A stretch of DNA of 55,831 nucleotides from an uncultured Clostridia bacterium (GCA_947625195.1 CANQNK010000015.1:1-55831), one strand, 5' to 3'; positions 18,562-28,193 are shown, numbered from the stretch's first letter. The notes: a model not told the origin generated them from the sequence alone. Program-made: numbers and translations.

Positions 18562-19800
18562 ATGAAGCTGTTTAAAAGATTAAGCATTCTCTTAGCCGTT
18601 TTGATATCGTCACTTATACTTTGCTCTTGTCGCGAAGACATCAAATCAATGACCTCTCAGGCTGAAAAATCAGTTTCCGAACAGGCACAAAGCACGGAGC
18701 AGACGCCTGATACGACCAGAGCAGAAACTACCGAGGAGAAAACATCTTCAGACAACGAGCAAAAAAACAGCACAGAAACCATAAGCTTTTTGTTTGCCGG
18801 AGATAACCTCGTCCACGATACACTTTACAATCAGGCATCCCGCGCGGCAGGCTCAGACGGTTATGACTTTACTGCGATTTATGAAAAAATTGCGCCGTAT
18901 ATCAAAAGAGCAGACTTTGCCGTTCTCAATCAGGAGACAATAGTAACGGACGACTTCGGGCCGTCAAGCTATCCTACCTTTGCTTCTCCAACCGCAGTGG
19001 GCGATCATATGGTAGATATAGGCTTTGACGCTATGAGCATTTCAAACAACCACGTTCTGGACTATGGCATAGACGGTCTGATTTCTACTCTTACTTACTG
19101 GAAAACAAAGCACCCTGATATAACAGTATACGGTGCTTATGAGAGCAAGGAGGATCAGGACAATATCAGAATTGCCGAAATAAAAGGAGTTAAGGTTGCA
19201 TTTTTGGGGTTTATGGAGCATACAAACGGCATTACACTTGCTGATGAGTATGCCGACTGTGTTACCTATCTTGACGAGATCGACGAGGTTGAGAGAAAGA
19301 TCAAAAAAGCAGACGAGCTTGCCGATGTAGTAATAGTATCACCTCACTTTGGTGTTGAAATTCTAAACGAGGTATCAGACAAGCAGTACGAGCTTGCGGA
19401 AAAATTCACCGAATGGGGCGCCGATATAATAGTAGGCTGTCAGCCTCACACTGTGCAGGAATGTGGCTGGGTAGAATCTGAAAACGGCAACAAGGCATTC
19501 TGCTATTATTGCCTGGGAAATATGGTTTCTGCTATGGCGACCTGTCAGACGTCAGTGGGGATTTTAGGCAGCCTTGATCTCACCTATGACTTTGATAATG
19601 ACGAGGTTACTATAAATAACCCCAAGGCGATACCCATAGTAACACACATATCGGGATCATACCAATGGGATGTATACGTTTATCCGTATTCGCAGTACAC
19701 GGCTGACCTTGCAGCTCAGAGTCAGGTAGAGGATATGTCAATAGAAAATATAAAATACTATTTAAGCTTTATACCCGATGAGTTTTTATCCATAGAGTAA
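18562..19800 (+). CDS. CapA/PgsA-family lipoprotein (metallophosphatase fold)
   Basis: 412 residues. Lipoprotein signal with lipobox-like SSLILCSC around residues 13-20, a low-complexity Thr/Glu/Ser linker (about 25-75), then the CapA fold: FLFAGDNLVHDTL, AVLNQETIV, ISNNHVLDYG, VIVSPHFGVE and VGCQPHTVQ. Relatives take part in poly-gamma-glutamate capsule synthesis or are uncharacterised surface phosphoesterases. No pgsB/pgsC neighbours are present, so a capsule role is not supported here. The ATG at 18562 follows GAGGGG; the GTG at 18547 is part of that site's region. It is followed after 17 bp by an AraC regulator. Confidence 0.82.
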   Translation: MKLFKRLSILLAVLISSLILCSCREDIKSMTSQAEKSVSEQAQSTEQTPDTTRAETTEEKTSSDNEQKNSTETISFLFAGDNLVHDTLYNQASRAAGSDGYDFTAIYEKIAPYIKRADFAVLNQETIVTDDFGPSSYPTFASPTAVGDHMVDIGFDAMSISNNHVLDYGIDGLISTLTYWKTKHPDITVYGAYESKEDQDNIRIAEIKGVKVAFLGFMEHTNGITLADEYADCVTYLDEIDEVERKIKKADELADVVIVSPHFGVEILNEVSDKQYELAEKFTEWGADIIVGCQPHTVQECGWVESENGNKAFCYYCLGNMVSAMATCQTSVGILGSLDLTYDFDNDEVTINNPKAIPIVTHISGSYQWDVYVYPYSQYTADLAAQSQVEDMSIENIKYYLSFIPDEFLSIE

Positions 19801-19817
19801 AAGGCAGGTGGCTTAAA

Positions 19818-20654
19818 ATGAAATACTATCGGGAACGGATAGAACTGGATATGGAGATCCCGGCAAAAATATATCTTCAAAAAGGTCAGCATTCCAACAA
19901 CACCTATCCTCTCCACTGGCACTCTAATCTTGAGTTCAACCTCGTATTAAAAGGACAAATAAACGGTAAGATAGCAGGACGAAACATCACAGTCAATGAA
20001 GATGACATATTCTTTGTAAACTCCGACGAGCTTCACGAAACAGACGCCGAGCCGGGCTGCGATATAAACGCAATAACCGTACTTCTTTCAAAAAATATTT
20101 TAAAAGAATACTGCCCTAAAATAGACGACTATTATTTTGATATATCAAACCCGGTTATAAAATCGGAAATTAAAAGTATAATTTTTAAATGCGGCACGGT
20201 GTTTGAAGAGAAAAACGATTTTTATAAGCTTGAGCTGGCATATCTTTTAAGACAGCTTTGTCTGATACTTTTGAGAAATTGCAGGCGTGAGCGAAAAAAT
20301 GCCGGAATAAACAAGTTTGAACAGGATAATATGACAAACATTAAGCGCGCAATAAACTATATGGAGCAAAATTACGAAGGCGCCTTAACGCTGAACGACA
20401 TTTCAAAAGAGATTGGTATGTCCCCGAACTATTTTTCGAGGTTTTTTAAAAAGACCACTGGAGAAACTTTTTATTCTTACTTAAATCGCATAAGGGTTTT
20501 TCACGCTGAAAACGACCTTTTAGGTACCGATAAATCAGTTACTGAAATTGCTTTTGACAATGGCTTTCCAAATACAAAGTCTTTTATTGAGATGTTTAAA
20601 AAGGTACATAATCAGACTCCCGCAAGGTACAGAAAGCAAACCACTCTCAATTAG
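19818..20654 (+). CDS. AraC-family transcriptional regulator
   Basis: 278 residues. N-terminal cupin-like ligand domain (PLHWHSNLEFNLVLKGQ, DIFFVNSDELHETDAE), and C-terminal double HTH (about 175-275: LTLNDISKEIGMSPNYFSRFFK and VTEIAFDNGFPNTKSFIEMFK). Such regulators sense sugars. Its target is probably the GH31 alpha-xylosidase gene directly downstream, and it may also control the capA-like gene with which it is co-transcribed. Confidence 0.88.
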   Translation: MKYYRERIELDMEIPAKIYLQKGQHSNNTYPLHWHSNLEFNLVLKGQINGKIAGRNITVNEDDIFFVNSDELHETDAEPGCDINAITVLLSKNILKEYCPKIDDYYFDISNPVIKSEIKSIIFKCGTVFEEKNDFYKLELAYLLRQLCLILLRNCRRERKNAGINKFEQDNMTNIKRAINYMEQNYEGALTLNDISKEIGMSPNYFSRFFKKTTGETFYSYLNRIRVFHAENDLLGTDKSVTEIAFDNGFPNTKSFIEMFKKVHNQTPARYRKQTTLN

Positions 20655-20839
20655 TCTTACATAAATTAAAGATAGGATAATAATTGACAAAAACGCATTA
20701 AAAAAAGGCAATACTTACAGAATTTTTTCTGATAGAATTAAATCATAGGTAAAACTGCACAAAATAAAACCGATTATAGATATATTTTGTGAAATACAAT
20801 TACACCGACAACAATATTTTATTAACAGGAGGTAAATAT

Positions 20840-23179
20840 ATGAAATTTGCAGACGGATTTTGGCTTAATCAAAGAGGCTACGAAGTAAACTATGCCAATC
20901 AGGCTTTTGAGATCAACGAGATCGAAAACGGCTTTGAGGTCGTTGCTACCCCGTTTGTGGTTTACAACAGGGCAATGATGCTTGGAAGTGCGAATCTTGA
21001 AATACAGTTCACTTCAAACGTTGAAAACTGCATAAAGGTAAGCATAACTCATCACAAGGGCTATGTGGACAACGGTCCTCACTTTGAAATAAACGAGGGC
21101 GATTTAAAACCCACAGTCACCATAACCGATAAGGAGGCTACTCTTGTTTCTGGAAACACAAAGGTAGTCGTTTCAAAGGAAACGTGGAGCGTTCAGTATT
21201 ATTACAAGGATAAGAAACTCACAAGCGGCGGCTGGAGATCTACCGGTGTGATATTTGAAAGCGCATTCAAGCAGCAGGCCAGACTACAGACTCAGCTTGA
21301 CCAAACCTTCTGGAGCTATCCTGCCGACCCGAACAGAACGTATATACGCGAACAGTTCGACACTACCGTTGGCGAATACTTTTACGGCTTTGGCGAAAAA
21401 TTCACAACCTTTACCAAAAACGGCTCTACGGTCGATATCTGGAACGCAGACGGCGGAACCTGTTCGGATCAGTCTTACAAATCCATTCCGTTTTATGTAT
21501 CCTCCCGCGGATACGGAGTGTTTGTAAACAGCTCCGACAAAGTTTCTTACGAGGTTGCTTCCGATACGGTTTCAAAGGTTTCTATAACCGTACCGGGTGA
21601 ACATCTTGAGTACTTTATGATAGGCGGAGAAAACCTCACAGAGGTTTTAAAGGGATATACCGACCTTACCGGTAAGCCCGCTCTTCCTCCTGCATTTTCA
21701 TTCGGTCTGTGGCTGACCACATCGTTTACCACAACCTATGACGAGGAAACGATCACGTCGTTTATCGACGGAATGGCAGAGCGCGATATACCGCTTCAGG
21801 TATTCCACTTTGACTGCTTCTGGATGAAGGGCTTTGAGTGGTGTAACTTTGAGTGGGATAAGACGCAGTTCCCCGATCCTCCGGCAATGCTTAAAAGACT
21901 TCACGAAACAAAGGGACTTAAGACCTGCGTTTGGATAAACCCGTATATCGGACAGCGATCGAAGCTTTTTGACGAAGGCGTAAAGGGCGGTTACTTTATT
22001 AAGAGAACCGACGGATCGGTTTTCCAGTGCGATGAGTGGCAGCCGGGAATGGCGATAGTTGACTTTACAAACCCGGAGGCTTGTGAGTGGTATGCTTCAA
22101 AACTCAGAGCTCTGTGCGAAATGGGCGTTGACACCTTTAAGACCGACTTCGGCGAAAGGATCCCGACAAAGGATATTGTTTACTTTGACGGCTCTGACCC
22201 GATAAAAATGCACAACTACTACACGCACCTTTACAATAAAACAACATTTAACGTATTAAAGGACTTCTATGGAGAAAACAAGGCTTGTCTGTTTGCAAGA
22301 AGCGCAACGGCAGGAGGACAGCAGTTCCCTGTTCACTGGGGCGGAGACTGCTCTGCTAACTACAACTCAATGGCGGAGGTTATCAGAGGCTGCTTATCCC
22401 TCTGCATTTCAGGCTTTGGATTTACCTCTCACGATATGGCTGGCTTTGAGGCAACCGCTACTCCCGACATATACAAGAGATGGGCGGCATTCGGAATGTT
22501 CTCATCTCACAGCCGTCTTCACGGAAATCAGTCGTACAGAGTTCCGTGGCTGTTTGACGAAGAATCCTGCGATGTTTTGAGATTCTTTGCAAAGCTCAAA
22601 GGAAAGCTTATGCCTTATCTGTTTGCTCAGGCTAACAAAACGCACGAGATAGGCGTTCCGATGATGAGAGCCATGGTAATCGACTTTGCAGACGATCCTT
22701 CCTGTCTGACGCTTGACAGACAGTATATGCTCGGCGATAACATTCTTGTTGCTCCCATCTTAAATGAGGACTCAATCGCACAGTACTATGTTCCTAAGGG
22801 AAGATGGACTGACATCATCACAGGCAAAGTGCTTGAGGGCGAAAAGTGGTATTCGCACAAGTGCAATTACTTTGAGATTCCTGCTCTTGCAAAGCCGAAC
22901 AGCATAATAACATACGGAAACTTTGAAAGAGATGTCGTTTACGATTATGTAAAGGATGCAAACGCGGTAATATACGAGCTTGAGGACGGCAATCAGGCGT
23001 GTACTGCGATTTACAATTCAGAGGCTGAGAAGGTGCTTGATCTAACGGCTAAGAGAACAGGAAACTTAATCGAGATCTCTCTCACTCCGGCACCTGCCGA
23101 TTTTACAATATCGGTTGCATCAACCGATAAGTCGGTAAAGATAAAGGCAGGAGATACGAGCGCAGTAATTGAACTTTAA
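20840..23179 (+). CDS. yicI: GH31 alpha-xylosidase (YicI-like)
   Basis: 779 residues with no signal peptide. Releases alpha-linked xylose from xyloglucan-type oligosaccharides in the cytoplasm. The GH31 core shows DTFKTDFGERIP with the nucleophile Asp and the ARSATAGGQQFPVHWGGD stretch with the acid/base Asp. The order of motifs and the VFHFDCFWMKGFEWCNFEWD stretch match YicI-type alpha-xylosidases. The ATG at 20840 follows AGGAGG; an upstream in-frame ATG (20789) lacks a site. An AraC gene precedes it and a strong terminator follows it. Confidence 0.92.
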   Translation: MKFADGFWLNQRGYEVNYANQAFEINEIENGFEVVATPFVVYNRAMMLGSANLEIQFTSNVENCIKVSITHHKGYVDNGPHFEINEGDLKPTVTITDKEATLVSGNTKVVVSKETWSVQYYYKDKKLTSGGWRSTGVIFESAFKQQARLQTQLDQTFWSYPADPNRTYIREQFDTTVGEYFYGFGEKFTTFTKNGSTVDIWNADGGTCSDQSYKSIPFYVSSRGYGVFVNSSDKVSYEVASDTVSKVSITVPGEHLEYFMIGGENLTEVLKGYTDLTGKPALPPAFSFGLWLTTSFTTTYDEETITSFIDGMAERDIPLQVFHFDCFWMKGFEWCNFEWDKTQFPDPPAMLKRLHETKGLKTCVWINPYIGQRSKLFDEGVKGGYFIKRTDGSVFQCDEWQPGMAIVDFTNPEACEWYASKLRALCEMGVDTFKTDFGERIPTKDIVYFDGSDPIKMHNYYTHLYNKTTFNVLKDFYGENKACLFARSATAGGQQFPVHWGGDCSANYNSMAEVIRGCLSLCISGFGFTSHDMAGFEATATPDIYKRWAAFGMFSSHSRLHGNQSYRVPWLFDEESCDVLRFFAKLKGKLMPYLFAQANKTHEIGVPMMRAMVIDFADDPSCLTLDRQYMLGDNILVAPILNEDSIAQYYVPKGRWTDIITGKVLEGEKWYSHKCNYFEIPALAKPNSIITYGNFERDVVYDYVKDANAVIYELEDGNQACTAIYNSEAEKVLDLTAKRTGNLIEISLTPAPADFTISVASTDKSVKIKAGDTSAVIEL

Positions 23180-23189
23180 CGGTATTTTA

Positions 23190-23220
23190 AAGCGGAAGCC
23201 AAAAGGTTTCCGCTTTTTTT
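23190..23220 (+). terminator. Terminator after GH31 gene
   Basis: AAGCGGAAGCC (23190-23200) pairs with GGTTTCCGCTT (23205-23215), one G:T pair, followed by a T run. Confidence 0.9.
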
Positions 23221-23266
23221 GAAAAACCACAGCTTAACTTAATGTGTAATTAAATGAGGTGTTATC

Positions 23267-23797
23267 ATGGACAGTGAAGAAATAAGGCTGATTTCGCCTG
23301 ATATTGAATATGCAGATCAGATAACGGCATATAAAAATGAATTTATAAAAGTGGGAGATTCGATGAGCGGCTGCGGAAATTTAAGAAAATGCAAAACCAC
23401 CAAGGAATGGATAGACGGCCTCAAGCTATTTTCTGACAGCAAAACCTGCCCGGAGGGTATGGTGCCGTCAAACACATATCTTGCTGTAAGAAAAAGCGAT
23501 AACAAATTAGTTGGAATAATCGACTTGCGAATGAATATAAACAACCCCGTTTTAAAGTCATGGGGAGGTCATATCGGCTACTCTGTAAGACCTCACGAGC
23601 GCCGAAAAGGATACGCCAAAAAGATGCTTTCGCTGGTTCTTCAAAACGCAAAGGCACTCGGACTTGAAAGAATTATGATAAGCTGCGATCATGACAATAT
23701 TGCCAGTGAAAAAACGATAATTGCAAACGGAGGAAAATTTGAAAAAACAGTCGATGTCAACGGAAAACCGGTAAAGGTATATTGGATAACTCTATAA
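23267..23797 (+). CDS. GNAT-family N-acetyltransferase
   Basis: 176 residues with the acetyl-CoA-binding pattern of the RimJ/RimL-like group: the VGIIDLRMNIN strand, GHIGYSVRPHERRKGYAKKML (motif A, with R-R-K-G-Y-A) and GLERIMISCDHDNIASEKTI. The acceptor is unknown. An isolated gene between two terminated units. Confidence 0.85.
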   Translation: MDSEEIRLISPDIEYADQITAYKNEFIKVGDSMSGCGNLRKCKTTKEWIDGLKLFSDSKTCPEGMVPSNTYLAVRKSDNKLVGIIDLRMNINNPVLKSWGGHIGYSVRPHERRKGYAKKMLSLVLQNAKALGLERIMISCDHDNIASEKTIIANGGKFEKTVDVNGKPVKVYWITL

Positions 23798-23883
23798 ACA
23801 ACACGCTAATAATAATTATTTCGCCAAAGCGGTTTATTGTCAAACAGAGTGCTGCTTTGTCGTATTATGAGAAATCTTTCGGT

Positions 23884-23912
23884 TTGACTTTTATCTTTTA
23901 GTGAGGTATAAT
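23884..23912 (+). promoter_or_regulatory. Promoter of the bitopic/cohesin-like gene pair
   Basis: TTGACT (23884-23889), 17-base spacer, TATAAT (23907-23912), about 70 bases before the first gene of the pair. Confidence 0.82.
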
Positions 23913-23979
23913 AAAAGAGGCATTAAAGGTAATTTATGTTAACTCACTCTGCCACACTTTAAACTTACGGGGGATAATA

Positions 23980-24663
23980 ATGAAAAAAAAGGTTTTTTCT
24001 TTTTCTAACTTCTGGACAACGCTGATATCCTTAATTCTGCTTTTGATTTGTATTTTGATATACATAATCACGGGACTACAGATTTCCTCGGCAAACGCCA
24101 AGCGAAGCGATCTTGTAAGGTATTCTTCACTCTACGAATCGAGCTTTATTTACTCTCAGAGTGAGCTTAAAAGCTTTGCAGAAACAACCGTTGCCGAGCA
24201 TTACAACAACTATTATGGTATCGTTACGGGCGACGGAAATCTTGTTCTTTCTAGAAAAATGCTCGAAGAGATAGGTCTTGAGAAGGATGAAAAAGCTATC
24301 CTAGACGAATTCGACAATACGTATACAAATTACATAGAGCCTGCAAATAAAACCGCGATCGACTCCGCCGTGTTAAAGTCAGATTTTGCCGCTGCAAAGT
24401 CTGCAATTGCTACAAAAGAGTATTCTGATTATCTGACTTACGGCAGTGTGTGCTTAAACACGCTGTCTGAATCTGTCTGCGACAGAATGAACGACACTAT
24501 AAAAAGACTTAATGTTAAAGAAAATATTATAATGATCTGTATGCTGCTGCTGTGCATATTGTTCGGAGGTATGATGCTGCTGACATATATGCGCTTAAAG
24601 GCTTTGGCAAAAATGGCAGAGACAGAGACCGAACATTCCAATTTAACCGAACAGGAAGAATAA
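23980..24663 (+). CDS. Membrane protein with two helices and an extracytoplasmic middle domain
   Basis: 227 residues. One helix near the N-terminus (about 12-35), a hydrophilic domain of about 140 residues predicted to be outside, a second helix (about 182-204) and a cytoplasmic acidic tail. The layout resembles sensory or scaffold proteins without a signalling domain; no family is recognised. It precedes the membrane-anchored cohesin-like gene by 33 bp and shares its promoter, so they probably work together at the cell surface. Confidence 0.62.
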   Translation: MKKKVFSFSNFWTTLISLILLLICILIYIITGLQISSANAKRSDLVRYSSLYESSFIYSQSELKSFAETTVAEHYNNYYGIVTGDGNLVLSRKMLEEIGLEKDEKAILDEFDNTYTNYIEPANKTAIDSAVLKSDFAAAKSAIATKEYSDYLTYGSVCLNTLSESVCDRMNDTIKRLNVKENIIMICMLLLCILFGGMMLLTYMRLKALAKMAETETEHSNLTEQEE

Positions 24664-24696
24664 ATACAAAAACACTGGCATGAAGGGGATGATTTT

Positions 24697-25455
24697 TTGA
24701 AAAGATTTTTCAGCACTCTTATATGCATCATTATGGTGATGGCTGCATTTTCATCAACGCTCTCGGCGTATGCTGCAGATTATACGCTTGAAATTGAAAA
24801 CGGCGAGATCGACGACTATGGAAACATAACGGCCACGATATATATTTCCGAAAACTCCGGTATTTATTACGGCTCTTTCAAATTTATATATAACAGCTCC
24901 TGCTTTGAGCTTGGAGAAATTGAGGTCAATCAGGCAAGTACTAACGGAAAAATAACAACGCAGGAGGACACTGAAAACGGCGTAGTTACCTTTACCTACT
25001 CGGCAAATGACGAGGGCGGCTGCACCTACGGCGGAGAGTTTGCAACGCTTAATATGCGGCTTATCGCCACAAGCGAGCCGGTGATTTCCTTTAATCTCGA
25101 TATGGCTAATATGGAGGACTTTGAAGGTAATAGTCTTGAGGCTACCTATAAGATAGCTCCCATACAGGTCCCTCAGAGCTTTATAGTGACCGAGGCGGTG
25201 ACTGCATTATCTCAGGAAGCCACTCAGAGGCCGATCACGGAACAAGTTTCAACAGAAGCTGAAAAACAGAAAGAAGGCGGATTTTTTTCCACCCTCTGGA
25301 GCGTTTTAAAAACAGCGATAATTGTACTGGTTGTACTGATTTTGCTGATAGTGATTTCAAGCTTTTTCACACGCCGATATTTTAAAAGAAAACGGCAAAG
25401 GCAAAAGAATGACAACTTGCGGCAGCAAGCCGGCAATAATAGTAAAGATAGTTAA
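24697..25455 (+). CDS. Membrane-anchored cohesin-like protein
   Basis: 252 residues. Signal peptide (about 1-26, ending SAYAAD), a single beta-sandwich of about 125 residues with the cohesin pattern (GIYYGSFKFIYNSSCFELGE, NGVVTFTYSANDEG, GEFATLNMRLIA, ISFNLDMANMED), a Thr/Glu/Gln linker, one membrane helix (about 197-221) and a strongly basic cytoplasmic tail. Cohesins bind dockerins, and two dockerin proteins are encoded nearby (29442 and 47081). A single cohesin fixed by a membrane helix rather than a sortase signal is unusual. The start is a TTG at 24697, placed 7 bases after AAGGGGATG; the signal peptide begins right there. It could instead be a cohesin-fold carbohydrate-binding module. 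Confidence 0.68.
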   Translation: MKRFFSTLICIIMVMAAFSSTLSAYAADYTLEIENGEIDDYGNITATIYISENSGIYYGSFKFIYNSSCFELGEIEVNQASTNGKITTQEDTENGVVTFTYSANDEGGCTYGGEFATLNMRLIATSEPVISFNLDMANMEDFEGNSLEATYKIAPIQVPQSFIVTEAVTALSQEATQRPITEQVSTEAEKQKEGGFFSTLWSVLKTAIIVLVVLILLIVISSFFTRRYFKRKRQRQKNDNLRQQAGNNSKDS

Positions 25456-25463
25456 TAACACAA

Positions 25464-25498
25464 AACCTGCTCAAAAGCATTTATCTTTTGCGCAGGTT
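25464..25498. terminator. Bidirectional hairpin between convergent genes
   Basis: AACCTGCTCAAAAG (25464-25477) pairs with CTTTTGCGCAGGTT (25485-25498) with one mismatch. It lies between the ends of the cohesin-like gene and the GH59-like gene, with short T runs on either strand. Confidence 0.7.
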
Positions 25499-25524
25499 AA
25501 TTTTACCTGTTAGTTGATAATATT

Positions 25525-28050
25525 TCAGCCTATGTACGGACCTTCGCACGGAATAACTTCCTCAATTGTATCAACGGTAAATTCTCCGCTTATCACCGTG
25601 ACTTTAAGAGTATGAAGTTTGTTTTCAAATCCGCTTACCGAAAAGGATGTCTGACGAACCTCCGTCTTTGGAAGCTTTGCGCACTCATTGACTGCTTTAC
25701 CGTCTATTTCAACCGTAACACATGCCGCCTGCCCTACTCCGCTGACGATATTCACACCCGTGCCCGTGAACGAGGTTTTAAGGCTGTCGCCTTCCGAATG
25801 CGAAACCGCTCTGGTGCGGTTTATATAACTGTAAGGCTCCCCTGCTCTTAGTTCCCAATCGCCTTGGTAAGTAATTTTATCCGAGAGCGCGTCCGTTCTT
25901 TTTATGTATGCTGAACCACTGCTTGCCGCACAGGCAGCAATATTCCCAAAAGAGTTCTTTGAAAAAGCGCTTACCAGTATAACTCTGCCCGATGTATATG
26001 CACAATTATCTTCAAGCCTGTATAAAAGAGTATCGTCCGCATAATATGCTATCTTATTGCTTTGTGCTTCTACCTTTACGCTGTGCTTTTTGTCTGAATC
26101 AAACCCTGTGATTTTCCCCTCGCATACAACAGTAAAATTTTTAACTGCCTGCCATTTCCCGCTTGAAAACAGCTTTACAATATAACCTCTGCTCTGTGTG
26201 CTTGTGTATCTTGCACCGATTCCAGCATAGTTTTCGGGAGTGTCGGGCACATTTTTATCAAAGCAAACGTCTGCCGATACTTCATAATCCGCCCAGCTTT
26301 CTCCGCCCACCTGCGTGCAGGGATCATAATCCCAACGTACGCTCTGCTGCGCACCCCAGCCGTAAGGGCGGTCATTGTATGTAACCTTTTGAACCAGTCT
26401 GCCGCAGGACACCTCAAATGCTCCGCATATATCAGTGTGGTAAAGCGGAGCGCCGCCCCTAGAGGAAAGAAAAACATCGCTATAATTATAATTTTCATAG
26501 TACGGAAGAGAGATATCTGCATTAAGCTCTTCATTCTGATACTCAGAGGTCTGACAGTCTGAAAAGTTTTTTTGCCCTATTAAAGTAGTAATTGTAACAA
26601 TTGAATAAGGCTCTATATTTACAGAGAAGCCTGAGTTTTCAGGAGTGATTTCGCCTGTCTTAACAAGCCAATTTTTAGAATTGCTCCCCTTGGTTACCCA
26701 TACAGACAGTTGACTGTCTTCCATTTTTAAGTTTCTTACGCATACGTTATATACCCTTTGTATGTCTGAATCGTTTACAAATATCATTGTGTAGTCGCCT
26801 GTATTTTTATCTGCAAGAGTGATGTAGTTGTTTGTTGTGTTCACAAGTCCGTGACCATCGCCCGTTGCGATGTTTTTTTCGCCGTCGCCGAAGCAGGCGT
26901 TTTTTACATACATCATACTGTCGGTCAAAAACCTTGTAAAATGAGACGCCACCGCAGCACCTACCTCCGCACAAAAGTATCCGCTCCACGGAGTATTAGC
27001 TGTGATAAGCTGCTTTGGAGTATAAGCAGAGCCTAGATAATAAGAAGCCACCGCAGGCTGAAATTCATACATTGTCATATACCCCTGCGGGTACATATTT
27101 AAGATCCGCGCGGCTATCTCAAGTGCCCCGTTTGTTCCGCTTAGCCCCTCTCCATTTTTGTCGGTAAGCCTTGCGTTTGAAATAACGTTTGCATTTTTAC
27201 TTAGCATAGGATCAAGCATAACCGCCGCTCCCTCGGAATACCATATTTCCTTATTATACTGATATTTAAGCTTTTTTGCCGCGTCGTTAGACCAAGTTGA
27301 GTAATGTATTCCCAAAACATCCACGGCATCTCTTAGCTTTTCGTCCTCAAGCATCGAATAAGAAAGCTTACACTGGCCTATCTCGTCAGCAGCTACTATC
27401 TTTATCTTAGAGTAATCATATCTTCCGCCCTTCTCGCTTTTCAGTGCATAGCTCAGATACTTGATCCAGCTTATGTTGTTGTCATATTCCTCCCTTGAAA
27501 ATCCGGATTCGTTAGGACATGCGCTGACGCAGTCAAACTTAAGGCCGTATGTGTTGTATGCCGCGTCAAGCGTCTCCTTATACCAGCGATATCGGTTCGG
27601 AAAACTCTCGTGCGCCCATGACGGCTCTCCCCACTGCAAAAGATCGACAGAAACATAAGGATAACGCTTTTTTACATCCGCTGCAAGCTGAAAGCCCGCT
27701 CCTCTGGTGACATCCGCCGCTTCATCGGCATATCTCTTTGTTGCGGGCTCTGCTCCGGAGCTTGAATCAACATCGGAGCCCATTTCGATCTTTATATGCG
27801 AAAGCCCCATTCCGGTTTTTCTGTTAAAGAGACAATCAATTATATTTGTGTAAGCATCGAAGTGCTTAAACTTATAGTCCTCTAAAAGGCGCGACGAACC
27901 GTTTGCGGATACCATTCCAAGTCTGAGCGAATCTTCCGTTATATTTGTTCCATCCACAATTATTGAAAACCGATTGCCTGCAACGCTTTTCCTGTCAGCA
28001 GTCAGGTCAAATCCGACTGACGTCCTTATATTCTCGTCTTGTTTTCTCAT
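25525..28050 (-). CDS. GH59-like glycosidase (galactocerebrosidase-type), multidomain
   Basis: 841 residues. The first ~500 residues match the GH59 layout: the VSANGSSRLLEDYK start, VSVDLLQWGEPSWA, ACPNESGFSREEYD with the acid/base Glu at about 181, and IWYSEGAAVMLDP with the nucleophile Glu at about 273, followed by a beta-sandwich. Residues ~540-700 form a lectin/laminin-G-like jelly roll, and the last ~110 residues form another beta domain. GH59 enzymes cleave beta-galactosyl linkages. No signal peptide and no dockerin, so it appears cytoplasmic, which is odd for such a large multidomain enzyme. It has its own promoter. Confidence 0.75.
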   Translation of the reverse strand: MRKQDENIRTSVGFDLTADRKSVAGNRFSIIVDGTNITEDSLRLGMVSANGSSRLLEDYKFKHFDAYTNIIDCLFNRKTGMGLSHIKIEMGSDVDSSSGAEPATKRYADEAADVTRGAGFQLAADVKKRYPYVSVDLLQWGEPSWAHESFPNRYRWYKETLDAAYNTYGLKFDCVSACPNESGFSREEYDNNISWIKYLSYALKSEKGGRYDYSKIKIVAADEIGQCKLSYSMLEDEKLRDAVDVLGIHYSTWSNDAAKKLKYQYNKEIWYSEGAAVMLDPMLSKNANVISNARLTDKNGEGLSGTNGALEIAARILNMYPQGYMTMYEFQPAVASYYLGSAYTPKQLITANTPWSGYFCAEVGAAVASHFTRFLTDSMMYVKNACFGDGEKNIATGDGHGLVNTTNNYITLADKNTGDYTMIFVNDSDIQRVYNVCVRNLKMEDSQLSVWVTKGSNSKNWLVKTGEITPENSGFSVNIEPYSIVTITTLIGQKNFSDCQTSEYQNEELNADISLPYYENYNYSDVFLSSRGGAPLYHTDICGAFEVSCGRLVQKVTYNDRPYGWGAQQSVRWDYDPCTQVGGESWADYEVSADVCFDKNVPDTPENYAGIGARYTSTQSRGYIVKLFSSGKWQAVKNFTVVCEGKITGFDSDKKHSVKVEAQSNKIAYYADDTLLYRLEDNCAYTSGRVILVSAFSKNSFGNIAACAASSGSAYIKRTDALSDKITYQGDWELRAGEPYSYINRTRAVSHSEGDSLKTSFTGTGVNIVSGVGQAACVTVEIDGKAVNECAKLPKTEVRQTSFSVSGFENKLHTLKVTVISGEFTVDTIEEVIPCEGPYIG

Positions 28051-28093
28051 ATAATCCTCCTAGGTTTAAGAGTAATGTAAAACCATCAATAAC

Positions 28094-28122
28094 ATTCTAA
28101 CACACAGGCTAGGTTATGTAAA
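28094..28122 (-). promoter_or_regulatory. Promoter of GH59-like gene
   Basis: On the minus strand, TTTACA (28122-28117), 17-base spacer, TAGAAT (28099-28094). Confidence 0.65.
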
Positions 28123-28164
28123 TAATTTTTCTTTTATTATCTTACCTAATTGTCAGCATTCTTA

Positions 28165-28193
28165 TTGATTTTTTTCAAAATAAATGGTATAAT
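28165..28193 (+). promoter_or_regulatory. Promoter of aldo/keto reductase gene
   Basis: TTGATT (28165-28170), 17-base spacer, TATAAT (28188-28193). Confidence 0.75.

Noticed and set aside
18562-19800. Poly-gamma-glutamate capsule locus
   Set aside because: Only the capA-like gene is present; pgsB/pgsC partners are absent and neighbours are glycosidase and regulator genes.
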